Assembly: GCA_001465015.1 (NCBI GenBank)
Contig: LNEO01000238.1
Span: 1-45,288 of the forward strand
Direction of reading: 5' to 3'
DNA: 45,288 nucleotides
Source: Deltaproteobacteria bacterium Ga0077539
GTDB taxonomy: Bacteria > Myxococcota_A > Polyangia > Polyangiales > Ga0077539
The notes below the pieces were generated by a model. The model had not been told where the DNA came from, did not search any database, and saw nothing but the letters and a program-made list of their open reading frames with translations. This document shows, piece after piece, positions 36,931 through 44,632 of the stretch. The position numbers and the translations under genes are program-made. Each line of letters opens with the position of its first letter. Positions within the stretch are counted from its first letter, which is position 1.

Positions 36931-37359
36931 ATGAGCAACACTCCCCGAGCCATTCGATCCCTCGCCGCTGCGACGTTCTTCGCAGCGCTTCTCGGCGCGA
37001 CGCAGGCGCGCGCGGACGTCATCGGCCCCGATGAGCAGGCCTGTCAGGGCCGCGCCGCGGGCGCTGCGTGTATCACCCCGATGGGTGGAGCGGGCGTGTG
37101 CCAGACGCGCACGGTGCCCGTGGGCAACCCCATGGCAGACGTCACGCGGATGGCGATCTTCTGCGCGCCCGACGGTGATGCGTCGACCGCGACGGACAGC
37201 GGTGTCAGCGTTGGCAGCGAGCCTCCTGCAGCGACGGGCGGCTGCCGTTGCTCGGTGGTGGGCTCGCCCGTGAGCGGGCGCGGAGCGCTGGGCGGGCTGC
37301 TCGCGTGCGCGGCGCTCGGCGCGATCACTACGATTACCGTTCGACAACGTCGGCGCTGA
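36931..37359 (+). CDS. secreted protein with MYXO-CTERM-like sorting tail
   Basis: 142 residues. Signal peptide RSLAAATFFAALLGATQARA (cleavage after ARA). The mature part has four Cys in ~55 residues (EQACQGRAAGAACITPM, GVCQTRTVPVG, AIFCAPDGDAS), then a Ser/Thr/Pro spacer and a tripartite end: GGCRCSVVGSP, a hydrophobic helix (ALGGLLACAALGAITTITV), and RQRRR. That order (CxC-type motif, helix, basic end) is the MYXO-CTERM sorting signal of Myxococcota, by which proteins are processed and displayed on the outer surface. The TGA stop lies within the left 36-bp repeat, which also carries a duplicate of the Rieske gene's 3' end. Confidence 0.75.
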   Translation: MSNTPRAIRSLAAATFFAALLGATQARADVIGPDEQACQGRAAGAACITPMGGAGVCQTRTVPVGNPMADVTRMAIFCAPDGDASTATDSGVSVGSEPPAATGGCRCSVVGSPVSGRGALGGLLACAALGAITTITVRQRRR

Positions 37360-37389
37360 GCTCAGAGCACGGGCAACGCGCGACGGCGC
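37354..37389 (+). repeat. left copy of a 36-bp direct repeat bounding a ~6.2-kb segment
   Basis: Identical over exactly 36 bp to 43582-43617; sequences differ immediately on both sides. It contains the stop codon of the MYXO-CTERM gene and, in reverse, the last nine codons and stop of the Rieske oxygenase gene, so it is the ancestral junction duplicated. A 10-bp palindrome, CTGAGCTCAG, lies inside. Confidence 0.9.
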
Positions 37390-37479
37390 GGAGCGCGAGT
37401 GACACGGCGCTGTGTACAGAGCTGCGTCGCAGCACCCGAGTTGTCGCGCGCCCGAGCGAGTGAAGCGGCCTCATCGTTA

Positions 37480-37725
37480 ATGCTTCATCCACGCCATACG
37501 GGATCGCGTCTCGCGAAACAGGAACGAGAGTCAACGGGTTGGACATCTATCGACGAACGAACCCTTCGCCACATCATCGCTACGAGTCCGATCCCCGAGT
37601 TCGACATCAACGGGGTGCTGCCTTCGTTCACCGGGACGCCCGCAGCCAACGACAACCGATCGCAGTATCGGGCGACACTTACCCGACGACTTTCTTTACG
37701 CCCCGCGACGGCAGCCAGTTGGTGA
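37480..37725 (+). pseudogene. short remnant resembling the N-terminus of a DUF6932-type protein
   Basis: An 81-residue frame contains FDINGVLPSFTGTPAANDN followed by RSQYRATL, resembling the N-terminal 'NGVLPP...R.PY' block of DUF6932-type proteins as I remember it. After that block the sequence loses the family's continuation, and the frame stops 10 bp before the MITE-like element. It may be the 5' remnant of a gene disrupted by insertion. Weak evidence; no function claimed. Confidence 0.3.
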
Positions 37726-37735
37726 GCCGCTCGCG

Positions 37736-37900
37736 CTGAGAGCGTGTCCGGCCCGAAATCCTGCATTCAGCCAAGGAGACGCGAGGTGGACAAGGGATGT
37801 CTCCGCAGTAATGCTGCACGGATTTCGAGGGGACATGACACAGGCCACCGACGCGGATCTGCAGCCTGAATGCGGGATTTCATGCCGGACATGCTCTGAG
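37736..37900. mobile_element. 165-bp MITE-like element with 35-bp terminal inverted repeats
   Basis: The ends at 37736-37770 and 37866-37900 are inverted repeats matching at 30 of 35 positions, both beginning CT(G/C)AGAGC. The ~95-bp interior carries no gene but a GGAGAC...GTCTCC stem. Size, absence of a transposase and long TIRs fit a non-autonomous transposon derived from an insertion sequence elsewhere in the genome. No clear target duplication could be recognised. Confidence 0.75.
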
Positions 37901-38009
37901 AGATTGTCTGTGGTCCTCTGCTGATCTCCCATCGGGCGCATCGACTTGGTTGCGACGCTCGAGAGTCCCGCGTTGACCGACCGTGTGCTCGTCGGTACGC
38001 TCGGGTTTC

Positions 38010-40493
38010 ATGAGGTGGGTGGATCGGTCGAGCGGGCAACAGATTTGTTGGTTGCTGTGTTCGATTGGGGCGGCTTCGATGCTCGGGTCGAACTGCCAGC
38101 CAACACCAGATCCGGCGTTCAACCGTGACGGCGGCGCTCCACCATCGGGACCCATTGTCGCGGAGCGTGAGCTCCGCTACCTGCGTTGGTGGGGGCCAAC
38201 GCGCACTGCATCAGGACGAATCATTGCGGCTCGCGAGGGCAGCACGATCATTCACATCGGCCCCGAGGGACGCGGGACCTCTGGTGCATCAACCTGTCGC
38301 TTCTACATGCGCGCGCAGGTCGTTCGTGGAGTCGGGCAATCGGCGGCGGCTCCGATGCCGATTCGCGTCGAAGCCATCCAGCCGTGTGTCGGTCCAGACT
38401 ATCCCGCCCGCTTTCGCGTGACGGCTCAAGGGTTCGGGCGTCCAGGGGTCGCTGCCGCGCGGATCGAGTTTGCATCGTTCGAGACCACGACGACCGAGAT
38501 CCGCAGCGAGCTGAACGGAACCCCGGTCTACCTTCCGGTCGTCGTTCCCGCTGTGCGAGAGCGCGTCAACGTGTGGATCGAACCTGTCCGTGGGGCATGG
38601 TTGACCGGACGCGGAGAGCCTCGCTACGAGCACAATATCGTCGCGACTCACGCCACGGTCTACCCTGCCGTCGAAGGTGGCGTGCGGAGCGCGGCTCGAA
38701 CAAACACCGTCGTGTGGACGCCTGCGCGCGCGGGAGACTACCTCAACGATCGTTTCGACTTCGTGGAGGGAGGGCCAAACGGCGGATACACGTGGCTCAT
38801 ATCTGACATCCACCAGATGGAGATGAAGGTCATCGACTTTGCGGCGCCCCGCGCTCCGTTCGTCGAGATTCAACCGCTTCAAGCCACGATCCCACGCGGG
38901 AGTCGCAGCTCGCACGGTGTCGCAAACCTGTTTTGCAGTGGAAACAGTCTTCTGCCCGACGGCCGCGTTCTCGCCGCTGGCGGCCACTCGGGCGTGTTGC
39001 GACACACGGCGCAGTCGGTTCACACGTTCGACCCCGCGCGACCTCTCGGCAATCGTGTGACGTTGCAGTCCGGCGAGATGGCTCATCCGCGCTGGTACCC
39101 GACGCAAACGATGCTGCCGAACGGCATGGTGCTCATCAACTCGGGATCGAAGACACCTCTGGCCTTTATCAATCCCCCCAATCGTGGGGGAATCTTCTCT
39201 GGGGCACCGATTGGCGGGGAGCTAGCGTACGAGGCCGCGCTCGAGCACGACATCTACTCTCCGGCAATGAACGGCTTGCTCTCGCGCGACGGCGAAGCAC
39301 CACTCGTCAACGATCGTGATTTCGCGCGGTATCCTGGCGCGTTCGTCTTGCCGTCGAGCACGATGCCTGCGAACCCAGCGCAGCGCGACGTGATGCCGTT
39401 CGCTGGCAGCGTGTTCATGACGGATCGACGCGAAGGCTACCTGTTTACCGTTCGATCGGACGACGCAGGCAGGCCCGTGTTCTTCCCGCACAACCTTCGA
39501 CCCGAGCGTCCATCCGGCGATACGGCCCCTGTCGGCGCGTGGCCAGTGTACGCCATGCAGCATCGAGGCGCTCGCGCGTTTCCGACGTGGGGGAGCCCTG
39601 TCCTCCTTCCGCTGCACACCTCGCAAGCCACACGCGCCCGCGTCATCTTTGCGGGCGGACAGGGCATGCGGTCGGGCTACACGATCGGTGGTGGCGGCGG
39701 GTCTGTTGCGTGGGAGGAGCCCCTGTTTTGGGATCGTGGAGATCCCACCACGAACACGGTCGAGATCTTCGACTACGACGCGAACGTCGCGATCGACCGG
39801 CAGAGCGGCTGGCGCTCAGCTGCCTCGATGCAGTTTCCCCGCGTCCTCCACGATGCGACGCTGCTCGCCGACGGAAACGTGCTCGTGACCGGCGGAGCCT
39901 CGACGGGTTGGTCGAACGATCCGGGACCGCCAGTACTCGAAGCGGAGCTCTTCGATTCTGCAGAAGAGACTTGGACGACGATGGAGCCGTCACCGACCGA
40001 CCGACGGTATCACTCGGTCGCATTTCTCCTCGAAGATGGCACCGTTGTGAAGAGCGGGAGTCACGGCGGGCTCGAGTATCGATCGCCGGTGGCGAACATC
40101 GTCCCGCAGTTTCACTCGGACGTCTTCTACCCACCGTATCTCTACCGCGCTCCACAGCCGGTCTTCACGTCGTTTGCGTCGAGTCAGACGTTTACCTACG
40201 GCGCGACCGTATCGTTCGCGGTGGCCAACGACGAAGCCACGGAGTTTCGCGTCGCGTTTCTTCGCATGGGTGGGGTCACGCATGGACTTCACATGGACCA
40301 GCGCTTCGTGTGGATGGAGAACGTCACGCACGCCACGCTCGCGCCGCTCTCGTATTGGCCCAACGGGACGCACCATCGACTCTCGCTCACGATTCCATCG
40401 GATCGGGCGCTCGTGCCCCCAGGCTGGTACATGATCTTTGTGCTCAACAGCCGCGGCGTTCCGACGCGAGCACGAATGGTGTCACTGCGATGA
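38010..40493 (+). CDS. exported radical-copper oxidase (galactose/glyoxal oxidase type)
   Basis: 827 residues from ATG 38010. N-terminus ICWLLCSIGAASMLGSNC looks like an export signal with a loose lipobox (Cys29). A beta-rich ~270-residue N-terminal region precedes a kelch-propeller. Copper-site residues are all present: NLFCSGNSLLPDGRVLAAGG (Cys309, thioether partner), HPRWYPTQTMLPNGMVL (Tyr363), DRRYHSVAFLLEDG (Tyr667 and His668), and GVTHGLHMDQRFV (His758) in the C-terminal early-set domain, which ends APPG-like VPPGWYMIFVLNSRGVP. These match galactose oxidase Cys228/Tyr272/Tyr495/His496/His581 by motif. The enzymes oxidise alcohols or aldehydes with O2, yielding H2O2. First gene of the island operon; the stop overlaps the next ATG. 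Confidence 0.88.
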   Translation: MRWVDRSSGQQICWLLCSIGAASMLGSNCQPTPDPAFNRDGGAPPSGPIVAERELRYLRWWGPTRTASGRIIAAREGSTIIHIGPEGRGTSGASTCRFYMRAQVVRGVGQSAAAPMPIRVEAIQPCVGPDYPARFRVTAQGFGRPGVAAARIEFASFETTTTEIRSELNGTPVYLPVVVPAVRERVNVWIEPVRGAWLTGRGEPRYEHNIVATHATVYPAVEGGVRSAARTNTVVWTPARAGDYLNDRFDFVEGGPNGGYTWLISDIHQMEMKVIDFAAPRAPFVEIQPLQATIPRGSRSSHGVANLFCSGNSLLPDGRVLAAGGHSGVLRHTAQSVHTFDPARPLGNRVTLQSGEMAHPRWYPTQTMLPNGMVLINSGSKTPLAFINPPNRGGIFSGAPIGGELAYEAALEHDIYSPAMNGLLSRDGEAPLVNDRDFARYPGAFVLPSSTMPANPAQRDVMPFAGSVFMTDRREGYLFTVRSDDAGRPVFFPHNLRPERPSGDTAPVGAWPVYAMQHRGARAFPTWGSPVLLPLHTSQATRARVIFAGGQGMRSGYTIGGGGGSVAWEEPLFWDRGDPTTNTVEIFDYDANVAIDRQSGWRSAASMQFPRVLHDATLLADGNVLVTGGASTGWSNDPGPPVLEAELFDSAEETWTTMEPSPTDRRYHSVAFLLEDGTVVKSGSHGGLEYRSPVANIVPQFHSDVFYPPYLYRAPQPVFTSFASSQTFTYGATVSFAVANDEATEFRVAFLRMGGVTHGLHMDQRFVWMENVTHATLAPLSYWPNGTHHRLSLTIPSDRALVPPGWYMIFVLNSRGVPTRARMVSLR

Positions 40494-41086
40494 AGGTGCT
40501 CGCGGTTGGAGTGCTCAGCGCGGCGTTGCTCTGGTCGGCGCCTGCCTCTGCGCAAGGCGTCGTCGCGTCGAGCACCACAACATCCGTGACGCCGACGTCC
40601 CCGTCTCAGCAACCCCCGACACAGACGCCGGTGAGAACGCGGGAGGGCCCCGTCTTCGCGTCCATCGGTCTCGGCCTCCTCGCGACAGCATTGTGCGCCG
40701 CGCCGTCGCTCGAACCTCACTTCACGCCGCCGTTTCGACCGCCGCTCGGAAACATTGCGCTGACAGTTGGACTTGCGTCCGTTGGCGCCGCGGTGGGAGT
40801 CCTCGCTACAGACGCGTTGTTCGGGCTCGCGGGCGGTGGATGGCCTCCGTTCGTCGCAGCAGCGGCCGGCGGCGGGCTGTACTTTGCGGCGTTCGCGCTC
40901 AGCCAAAGCGCGTTCATATTTCACCTCACTGTCTCGCCGATCTTGTTGGTTGCGACGGTGATCACCACCAACGAGGTCGCCGCGTACCTCCGTAGTCGAT
41001 CGCCCTCCGAACGACGGCCGCGCACAGCCGCGAACGTGTGGTTCGGCGGTGGCCCGTCGGGCCTCGCGGTTTCGGGGCGATTCTGA
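40490..41086 (+). CDS. small exported or membrane protein of the island operon
   Basis: 198 residues, ATG overlapping the oxidase stop (ATGA). Signal VLAVGVLSAALLWSAPASAQ with cleavage after ASA. A Thr/Pro/Ser stretch follows, then about four hydrophobic helices: ASIGLGLLATALCAA, ALTVGLASVGAAVGVLATDAL, AAAAGGGLYFAAFALSQSAF, VSPILLVATVITTNEVAAYL. It resembles small membrane proteins annotated only as hypothetical in myxobacteria. Position between an oxidase and a haem/copper protein suggests an anchoring or accessory role (inference). A 5-bp gap precedes the next start. Confidence 0.6.
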   Translation: MKVLAVGVLSAALLWSAPASAQGVVASSTTTSVTPTSPSQQPPTQTPVRTREGPVFASIGLGLLATALCAAPSLEPHFTPPFRPPLGNIALTVGLASVGAAVGVLATDALFGLAGGGWPPFVAAAAGGGLYFAAFALSQSAFIFHLTVSPILLVATVITTNEVAAYLRSRSPSERRPRTAANVWFGGGPSGLAVSGRF

Positions 41087-41091
41087 GGCGA

Positions 41092-42477
41092 ATGACCCCG
41101 CGCCAGCGTCGCCGATGCGCGCTCTTCGGGTTGCCCTTTTGCTGGCTGTCCGCCCACTGCGCTGTTTCTCCGTCGCCGTCGCTCGTGAGTGATGTGGTTG
41201 TACCGATCGACAATGAGCGACCGTTGATCGTCGCTGCGACGTGGCATTCGTCGATCAAGCAAGTGCTCGAGCGACGCTGTGTTCGCTGCCACTTGGGCAC
41301 CCAGCTCGCACCCGTCGACCTACGCTCGCTCGAAGAAGTTCGACGCCTTGGGTTTTATCTCGCGCGCCTCGTTACCGATCGAACGATGCCGCCGATGCTG
41401 CCCTCCGAGACTGGGCACCCGCTCGATGCGCCGTGGGGACCGACGGCGCACGAGCAGCAGCTGTTGTCCGACTGGATCGCGAACGGAATGCCCGAGGGCT
41501 CTCGGAGTGCGATGGAGGAGACGCCGCCAACCGACGGATCGTCTCGACCACCAATTCCGAACCGGCCTGCAGACCTCGAGCTCGTCGCACCAGAGTGGAC
41601 CGTTCCGCCGGAGACGCTCGAGGAGCATCGCTGTTTCGTGCTGCCGGGTTCGCTCGCGCAGAATACCCTCGTCCGGGCTATTCGGTGGCTCCCTGGCAAC
41701 GCGTCCATCGTTCACCGCATGAACCTGTTCGAGGTTCGTGGCCGCGCCTCGCAGCGTCTAGAGACGGTCGCGGGCGAGACCATGAGCTACCCGTGCTTCT
41801 CCGGCGTCGCCGTTGATCGCGCGTGGAGCGACTCGCTCGAGTCCCCAGACTTCGACGTGCAACAAGTCGGAGCGTGGACGCCCGGCGCTCCAAGCAGAAG
41901 TTTGCCGGGCGACGCAGTGATTCCTCTGCGCGCAGGCTCGCGCTTCGTGCTGCAGGTGCACTACCGAAAACATCGCCGGGTTTCCACACAACCAGATCGC
42001 TCGGGTGTCGCGATGTTCTTCGAGTCGCGCGGAACCGAGGGCTACTGGCTCCCGCTTGCTGTGCCGACGTTCACCGTGATGCCAGGCGCTCGGCCAGATA
42101 CGAGCGCCGCGCGCGCATCGACATCGAGCAACCTACTGGCGGCGTCGTATGTGCATGCGGTCTATCCTGTGATGCACGCGCGTGGGCGCTCGCTCGTCCT
42201 CCGCGGCGATGACGCGAGCGGTCGATCTCGCCCCTGGTTCGAGTTGCCGTTGTGGAGCTTCAACTGGGCGCGAGAAGAGTACTTCGCCCAAGCGATCCAC
42301 GGTCCCTCATCGGTCACGCTGACGTGCGTCTGGGACAACACGCCCGCTGGGCAACCAAGCGTGGATGGCGTTCAAGTTGCGCCACGACTGCTCACGCCCG
42401 GCGAGACGATCGATGACGAACGCTGCGAGGTCCTTTTGTTCGTGACTCGCACGCCTATCTCCACGAGGACTCGATGA
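41092..42477 (+). CDS. mono-haem cytochrome c fused to copper type II monooxygenase-like domain
   Basis: 461 residues from ATG 41092; weak export signal (CALFGLPFCWLSAHCAV), possibly a lipoprotein. Residues ~50-140: LERRCVRCHLGT holds the haem c site CxxCH (63-67), and MPPM (100-103 region) offers the Met ligand. Residues ~190-455 resemble copper type II, ascorbate-dependent monooxygenases (PHM/DBM fold): VHRMNLFEV, FVLQVHYRKH (His290), HAVYPVMHARGRSL (His355, His362), WSFNWAREEYFAQAI and the late CVWDNT. Compared from memory with PHM, the HH pair is His-Arg and one His of HxH is missing, so the copper centre is incomplete or altered. It overlaps the lipoprotein start downstream. Confidence 0.75.
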   Translation: MTPRQRRRCALFGLPFCWLSAHCAVSPSPSLVSDVVVPIDNERPLIVAATWHSSIKQVLERRCVRCHLGTQLAPVDLRSLEEVRRLGFYLARLVTDRTMPPMLPSETGHPLDAPWGPTAHEQQLLSDWIANGMPEGSRSAMEETPPTDGSSRPPIPNRPADLELVAPEWTVPPETLEEHRCFVLPGSLAQNTLVRAIRWLPGNASIVHRMNLFEVRGRASQRLETVAGETMSYPCFSGVAVDRAWSDSLESPDFDVQQVGAWTPGAPSRSLPGDAVIPLRAGSRFVLQVHYRKHRRVSTQPDRSGVAMFFESRGTEGYWLPLAVPTFTVMPGARPDTSAARASTSSNLLAASYVHAVYPVMHARGRSLVLRGDDASGRSRPWFELPLWSFNWAREEYFAQAIHGPSSVTLTCVWDNTPAGQPSVDGVQVAPRLLTPGETIDDERCEVLLFVTRTPISTRTR

Positions 42478-43451
42478 TGAACAGCTCCGCACGATCCCTG
42501 CGCAACGCCTTGTCTGTGATCTTCTTTCTTTCGTCGATCGCATGTCTGATTGGCTGCTCGACGCCGAACGGCCCGGACGCGAGCGATGCGGCGGTGACTG
42601 ATTCGTCGCCCGATCGTCCCGCGTCGTGGTTCGACAGCGGCGCAGACGTCGACGCAGACTTGACCTTCGACGTTCCCGATCTCGAGGCGGCGGCGTGTGC
42701 GGGGCTTGGTCCAGTGTGCGCTGTGCGAGTGCGCGATCGCATCTGCGACACCGAGGCGCTCGATCCCATCTGCGACAACGGTCGCTGGTCGTGCCCCGAA
42801 GGAACCATCGATGTGACGCTCTGCGAGTGCCACGGCGATCGTCCGGGCTGCGAGTGTCGCCGAGGAGATTGGGACTGCTCCGACGCCGGGGCAGGGGACA
42901 CGGGAGTGGTGCGGGATTCAGGAGTCGATGCACGCGACGCGAGCGCGGCATGCGTGCGCCCCGATGCGAGCGTCGATGCGCCGATGGTTCCCGATGGGGG
43001 CATTCGGTGTTCGTCGCTCGTCGTACCCTGGTGCTTCACCGGCACCGTGGCAGGGCGTTGCGAGCCAGGCGGCGCGCCCGCAACGTGCACCGAAGACATC
43101 CTATCGTGCTTGCCGGGGACCGTTCCTTTGTCGCTGTGCGCCTGCTACGGCGATCCTCCAGCGGGAGACTGCACGTGCGAACCCACTGGATGGGCGTGTC
43201 GCGACGCGATGGGGATGTTGCGGCCGACGCCGACGTTCCAATGCGGCGATCGACTGAATTGCCACCGTGACACGGAGTTCTGCGCGATTCGTTTGTCACC
43301 TCCGCCAACACCGACAAGGAGATTCTCGTGCGAGCCCGTACCCATGGCGTGCCGTGCGGGCAATTGCGCGGACTGCTTCGCCGGTATCGCGTGTTGCTCG
43401 TCACGTCCGTGCGACGATTGGCAGGTCAACTTTCTGAGCGTATGTCCGTAG
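42474..43451 (+). CDS. Cys-rich lipoprotein with internal duplication
   Basis: 325 residues; ATG 42474 overlaps the preceding stop (ATGATGA), with GAGG upstream. Signal VIFFLSSIACLIGC (lipobox Cys28). Two homologous Cys units: ~75-137 (SCPEGTIDVTLCECHGDRPG, then CRRGDWDCSDA) and ~179-244 (SCLPGTVPLSLCACYGDPPA, then CEPTGWACRDA). A third Cys cluster ends the protein (CRAGNCADCFAGIACCSS). About 30 Cys in all, probably disulphides or metal sites outside the cytoplasm. Asp-rich linkers between units are typical of lipid-anchored surface proteins. Last intact gene of the island operon. Confidence 0.7.
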   Translation: MMNSSARSLRNALSVIFFLSSIACLIGCSTPNGPDASDAAVTDSSPDRPASWFDSGADVDADLTFDVPDLEAAACAGLGPVCAVRVRDRICDTEALDPICDNGRWSCPEGTIDVTLCECHGDRPGCECRRGDWDCSDAGAGDTGVVRDSGVDARDASAACVRPDASVDAPMVPDGGIRCSSLVVPWCFTGTVAGRCEPGGAPATCTEDILSCLPGTVPLSLCACYGDPPAGDCTCEPTGWACRDAMGMLRPTPTFQCGDRLNCHRDTEFCAIRLSPPPTPTRRFSCEPVPMACRAGNCADCFAGIACCSSRPCDDWQVNFLSVCP

Positions 43452-43617
43452 CATGCGAGGTCGACCTCGTTGCCGACAAGCTCGAGAGCGCCAGCGCAAA
43501 GCTCCAGCTCGAGCACTGGCTCGCAGCCAAGACGCGTCGCCGTGCCTCTGAGGCAGGGCCGCTCGATCGCGGCGCGTTCATCGCTGAGCTCAGAGCACGG
43601 GCAACGCGCGACGGCGC
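43442..43617 (+). pseudogene. small frame apparently truncated at the island's right boundary
   Basis: ATG 43442 overlaps the lipoprotein's last codons. The frame reads SVACEVDLVADKLESASAKL, QLEHWLAAKTRRRASEAGP, LDRGAFIAEL, which looks like a genuine helical protein. It then enters the 36-bp repeat and continues antisense into the Rieske gene, where it has no natural character. Most likely the 5' part of a gene cut off where the island joins the chromosome. Family unknown. Confidence 0.4.
43582..43617 (+). repeat. right copy of the 36-bp direct repeat
   Basis: Identical to 37354-37389. Here it is the natural 3' end of the minus-strand Rieske oxygenase gene (stop at 43590-43592). Confidence 0.9.
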
Positions 43618-44582
43618 TCGCTCGGCTCGGACTCGCCCGCGCGCGACCCAGCGAGCTCGGCGAAGTATCGCTTGCGAAAGAGCAGCGTGGGCTTGTCCGT
43701 GCGCGCGGACTGCTCCTCGCTCGCCGCGGGAATCTCCACGGGAAACGACGATTCGACGACGAGCTTGTCCTCGCCGGCGATCTTTCGGTTCGCGACGTTG
43801 AACACCCAGTCGAGCCACGATGGAGTCAGAAAGTCGCGGCCCATCGCGACGAGCATCCGGGTGCGACGCGCGTCGACAGGAATGCATGTGACAAAATTCA
43901 AGATGAAGCGACCTTTGCCCGAGAGGTCGAGGTTCATCTGGTTGGGCCATCGAAGGTCGAGCGAGCCTTCTTGCGGTTTGCCGTCGATCGCGACGTGCGA
44001 GTGAAAGCCCCACGGGCGATCGTCGCACGTGATGTCCATGCGCGCAGAGGCGCTCGCGTCGCGCATCCCGCGGCCGATCGTGTTGCGATGGACGTACGGC
44101 AGGTGCGGCCAGTCGAGCATGTTCTCCATCGCGCGGGACCAGTGCGTCTCCCACACGATCGAGAACCCCGAGACGCGAACGCCCGGCGCGAGCAGCCGCT
44201 CGTCGACCATGGGCTCTTGCGACGGAGCCTCGAACGGGTCGGTGTACACAAAGATTTGCCCTGCGATTTCGCGGGTCGGAAGCGCCAGCCCAGAGAGCGT
44301 CGCGAGCTTGGCGTCCGGGTTCCACGGGACGTGGCAGACGTGACCTTCGCCGTCGAGCTTCCACCCGTGAAAGGGGCACTCGACGCAGCCGTCGGTCACC
44401 TTTCCGAGCGAGAGCTTGACGCCGCGGTGCGGGCAGCGATCGACGAGCGCGCGCGCGCGCCCTTCTTTGTCTCGAAAGAGCACGACGGGCGTGCCCGCCA
44501 GCTCGATCCCGAGCGGCTTTGCGCGACCGAGCTCTTCAGAGAGCGCGACGACCGACCACACACGAGCGAATCCTTCGAACAT
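43590..44582 (-). CDS. Rieske-type aromatic/porphyrin-ring oxygenase
   Basis: 330 residues. Rieske 2Fe-2S motif: RCPHRGVKLS (Cys50, His52) and ECPFHGWKLDG (Cys69, His72). The mononuclear iron site is ENMLDWPHLPYVHRNTIG (Asn/Asp and His160, His165). The layout resembles vanillate demethylase and pheophorbide-a-oxygenase-like monooxygenases, which take electrons from a separate reductase; none lies nearby. The NosL-like gene is upstream on the same strand, 50 bp away. The stop lies in the 36-bp repeat. Substrate unknown. Confidence 0.88.
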   Translation of the reverse strand: MFEGFARVWSVVALSEELGRAKPLGIELAGTPVVLFRDKEGRARALVDRCPHRGVKLSLGKVTDGCVECPFHGWKLDGEGHVCHVPWNPDAKLATLSGLALPTREIAGQIFVYTDPFEAPSQEPMVDERLLAPGVRVSGFSIVWETHWSRAMENMLDWPHLPYVHRNTIGRGMRDASASARMDITCDDRPWGFHSHVAIDGKPQEGSLDLRWPNQMNLDLSGKGRFILNFVTCIPVDARRTRMLVAMGRDFLTPSWLDWVFNVANRKIAGEDKLVVESSFPVEIPAASEEQSARTDKPTLLFRKRYFAELAGSRAGESEPSERRRALPVL

Positions 44583-44632
44583 TGCTCAACTGCTCCGACC
44601 CGGTGTGATGCCGCACGCTGACGCGCCGTCGC

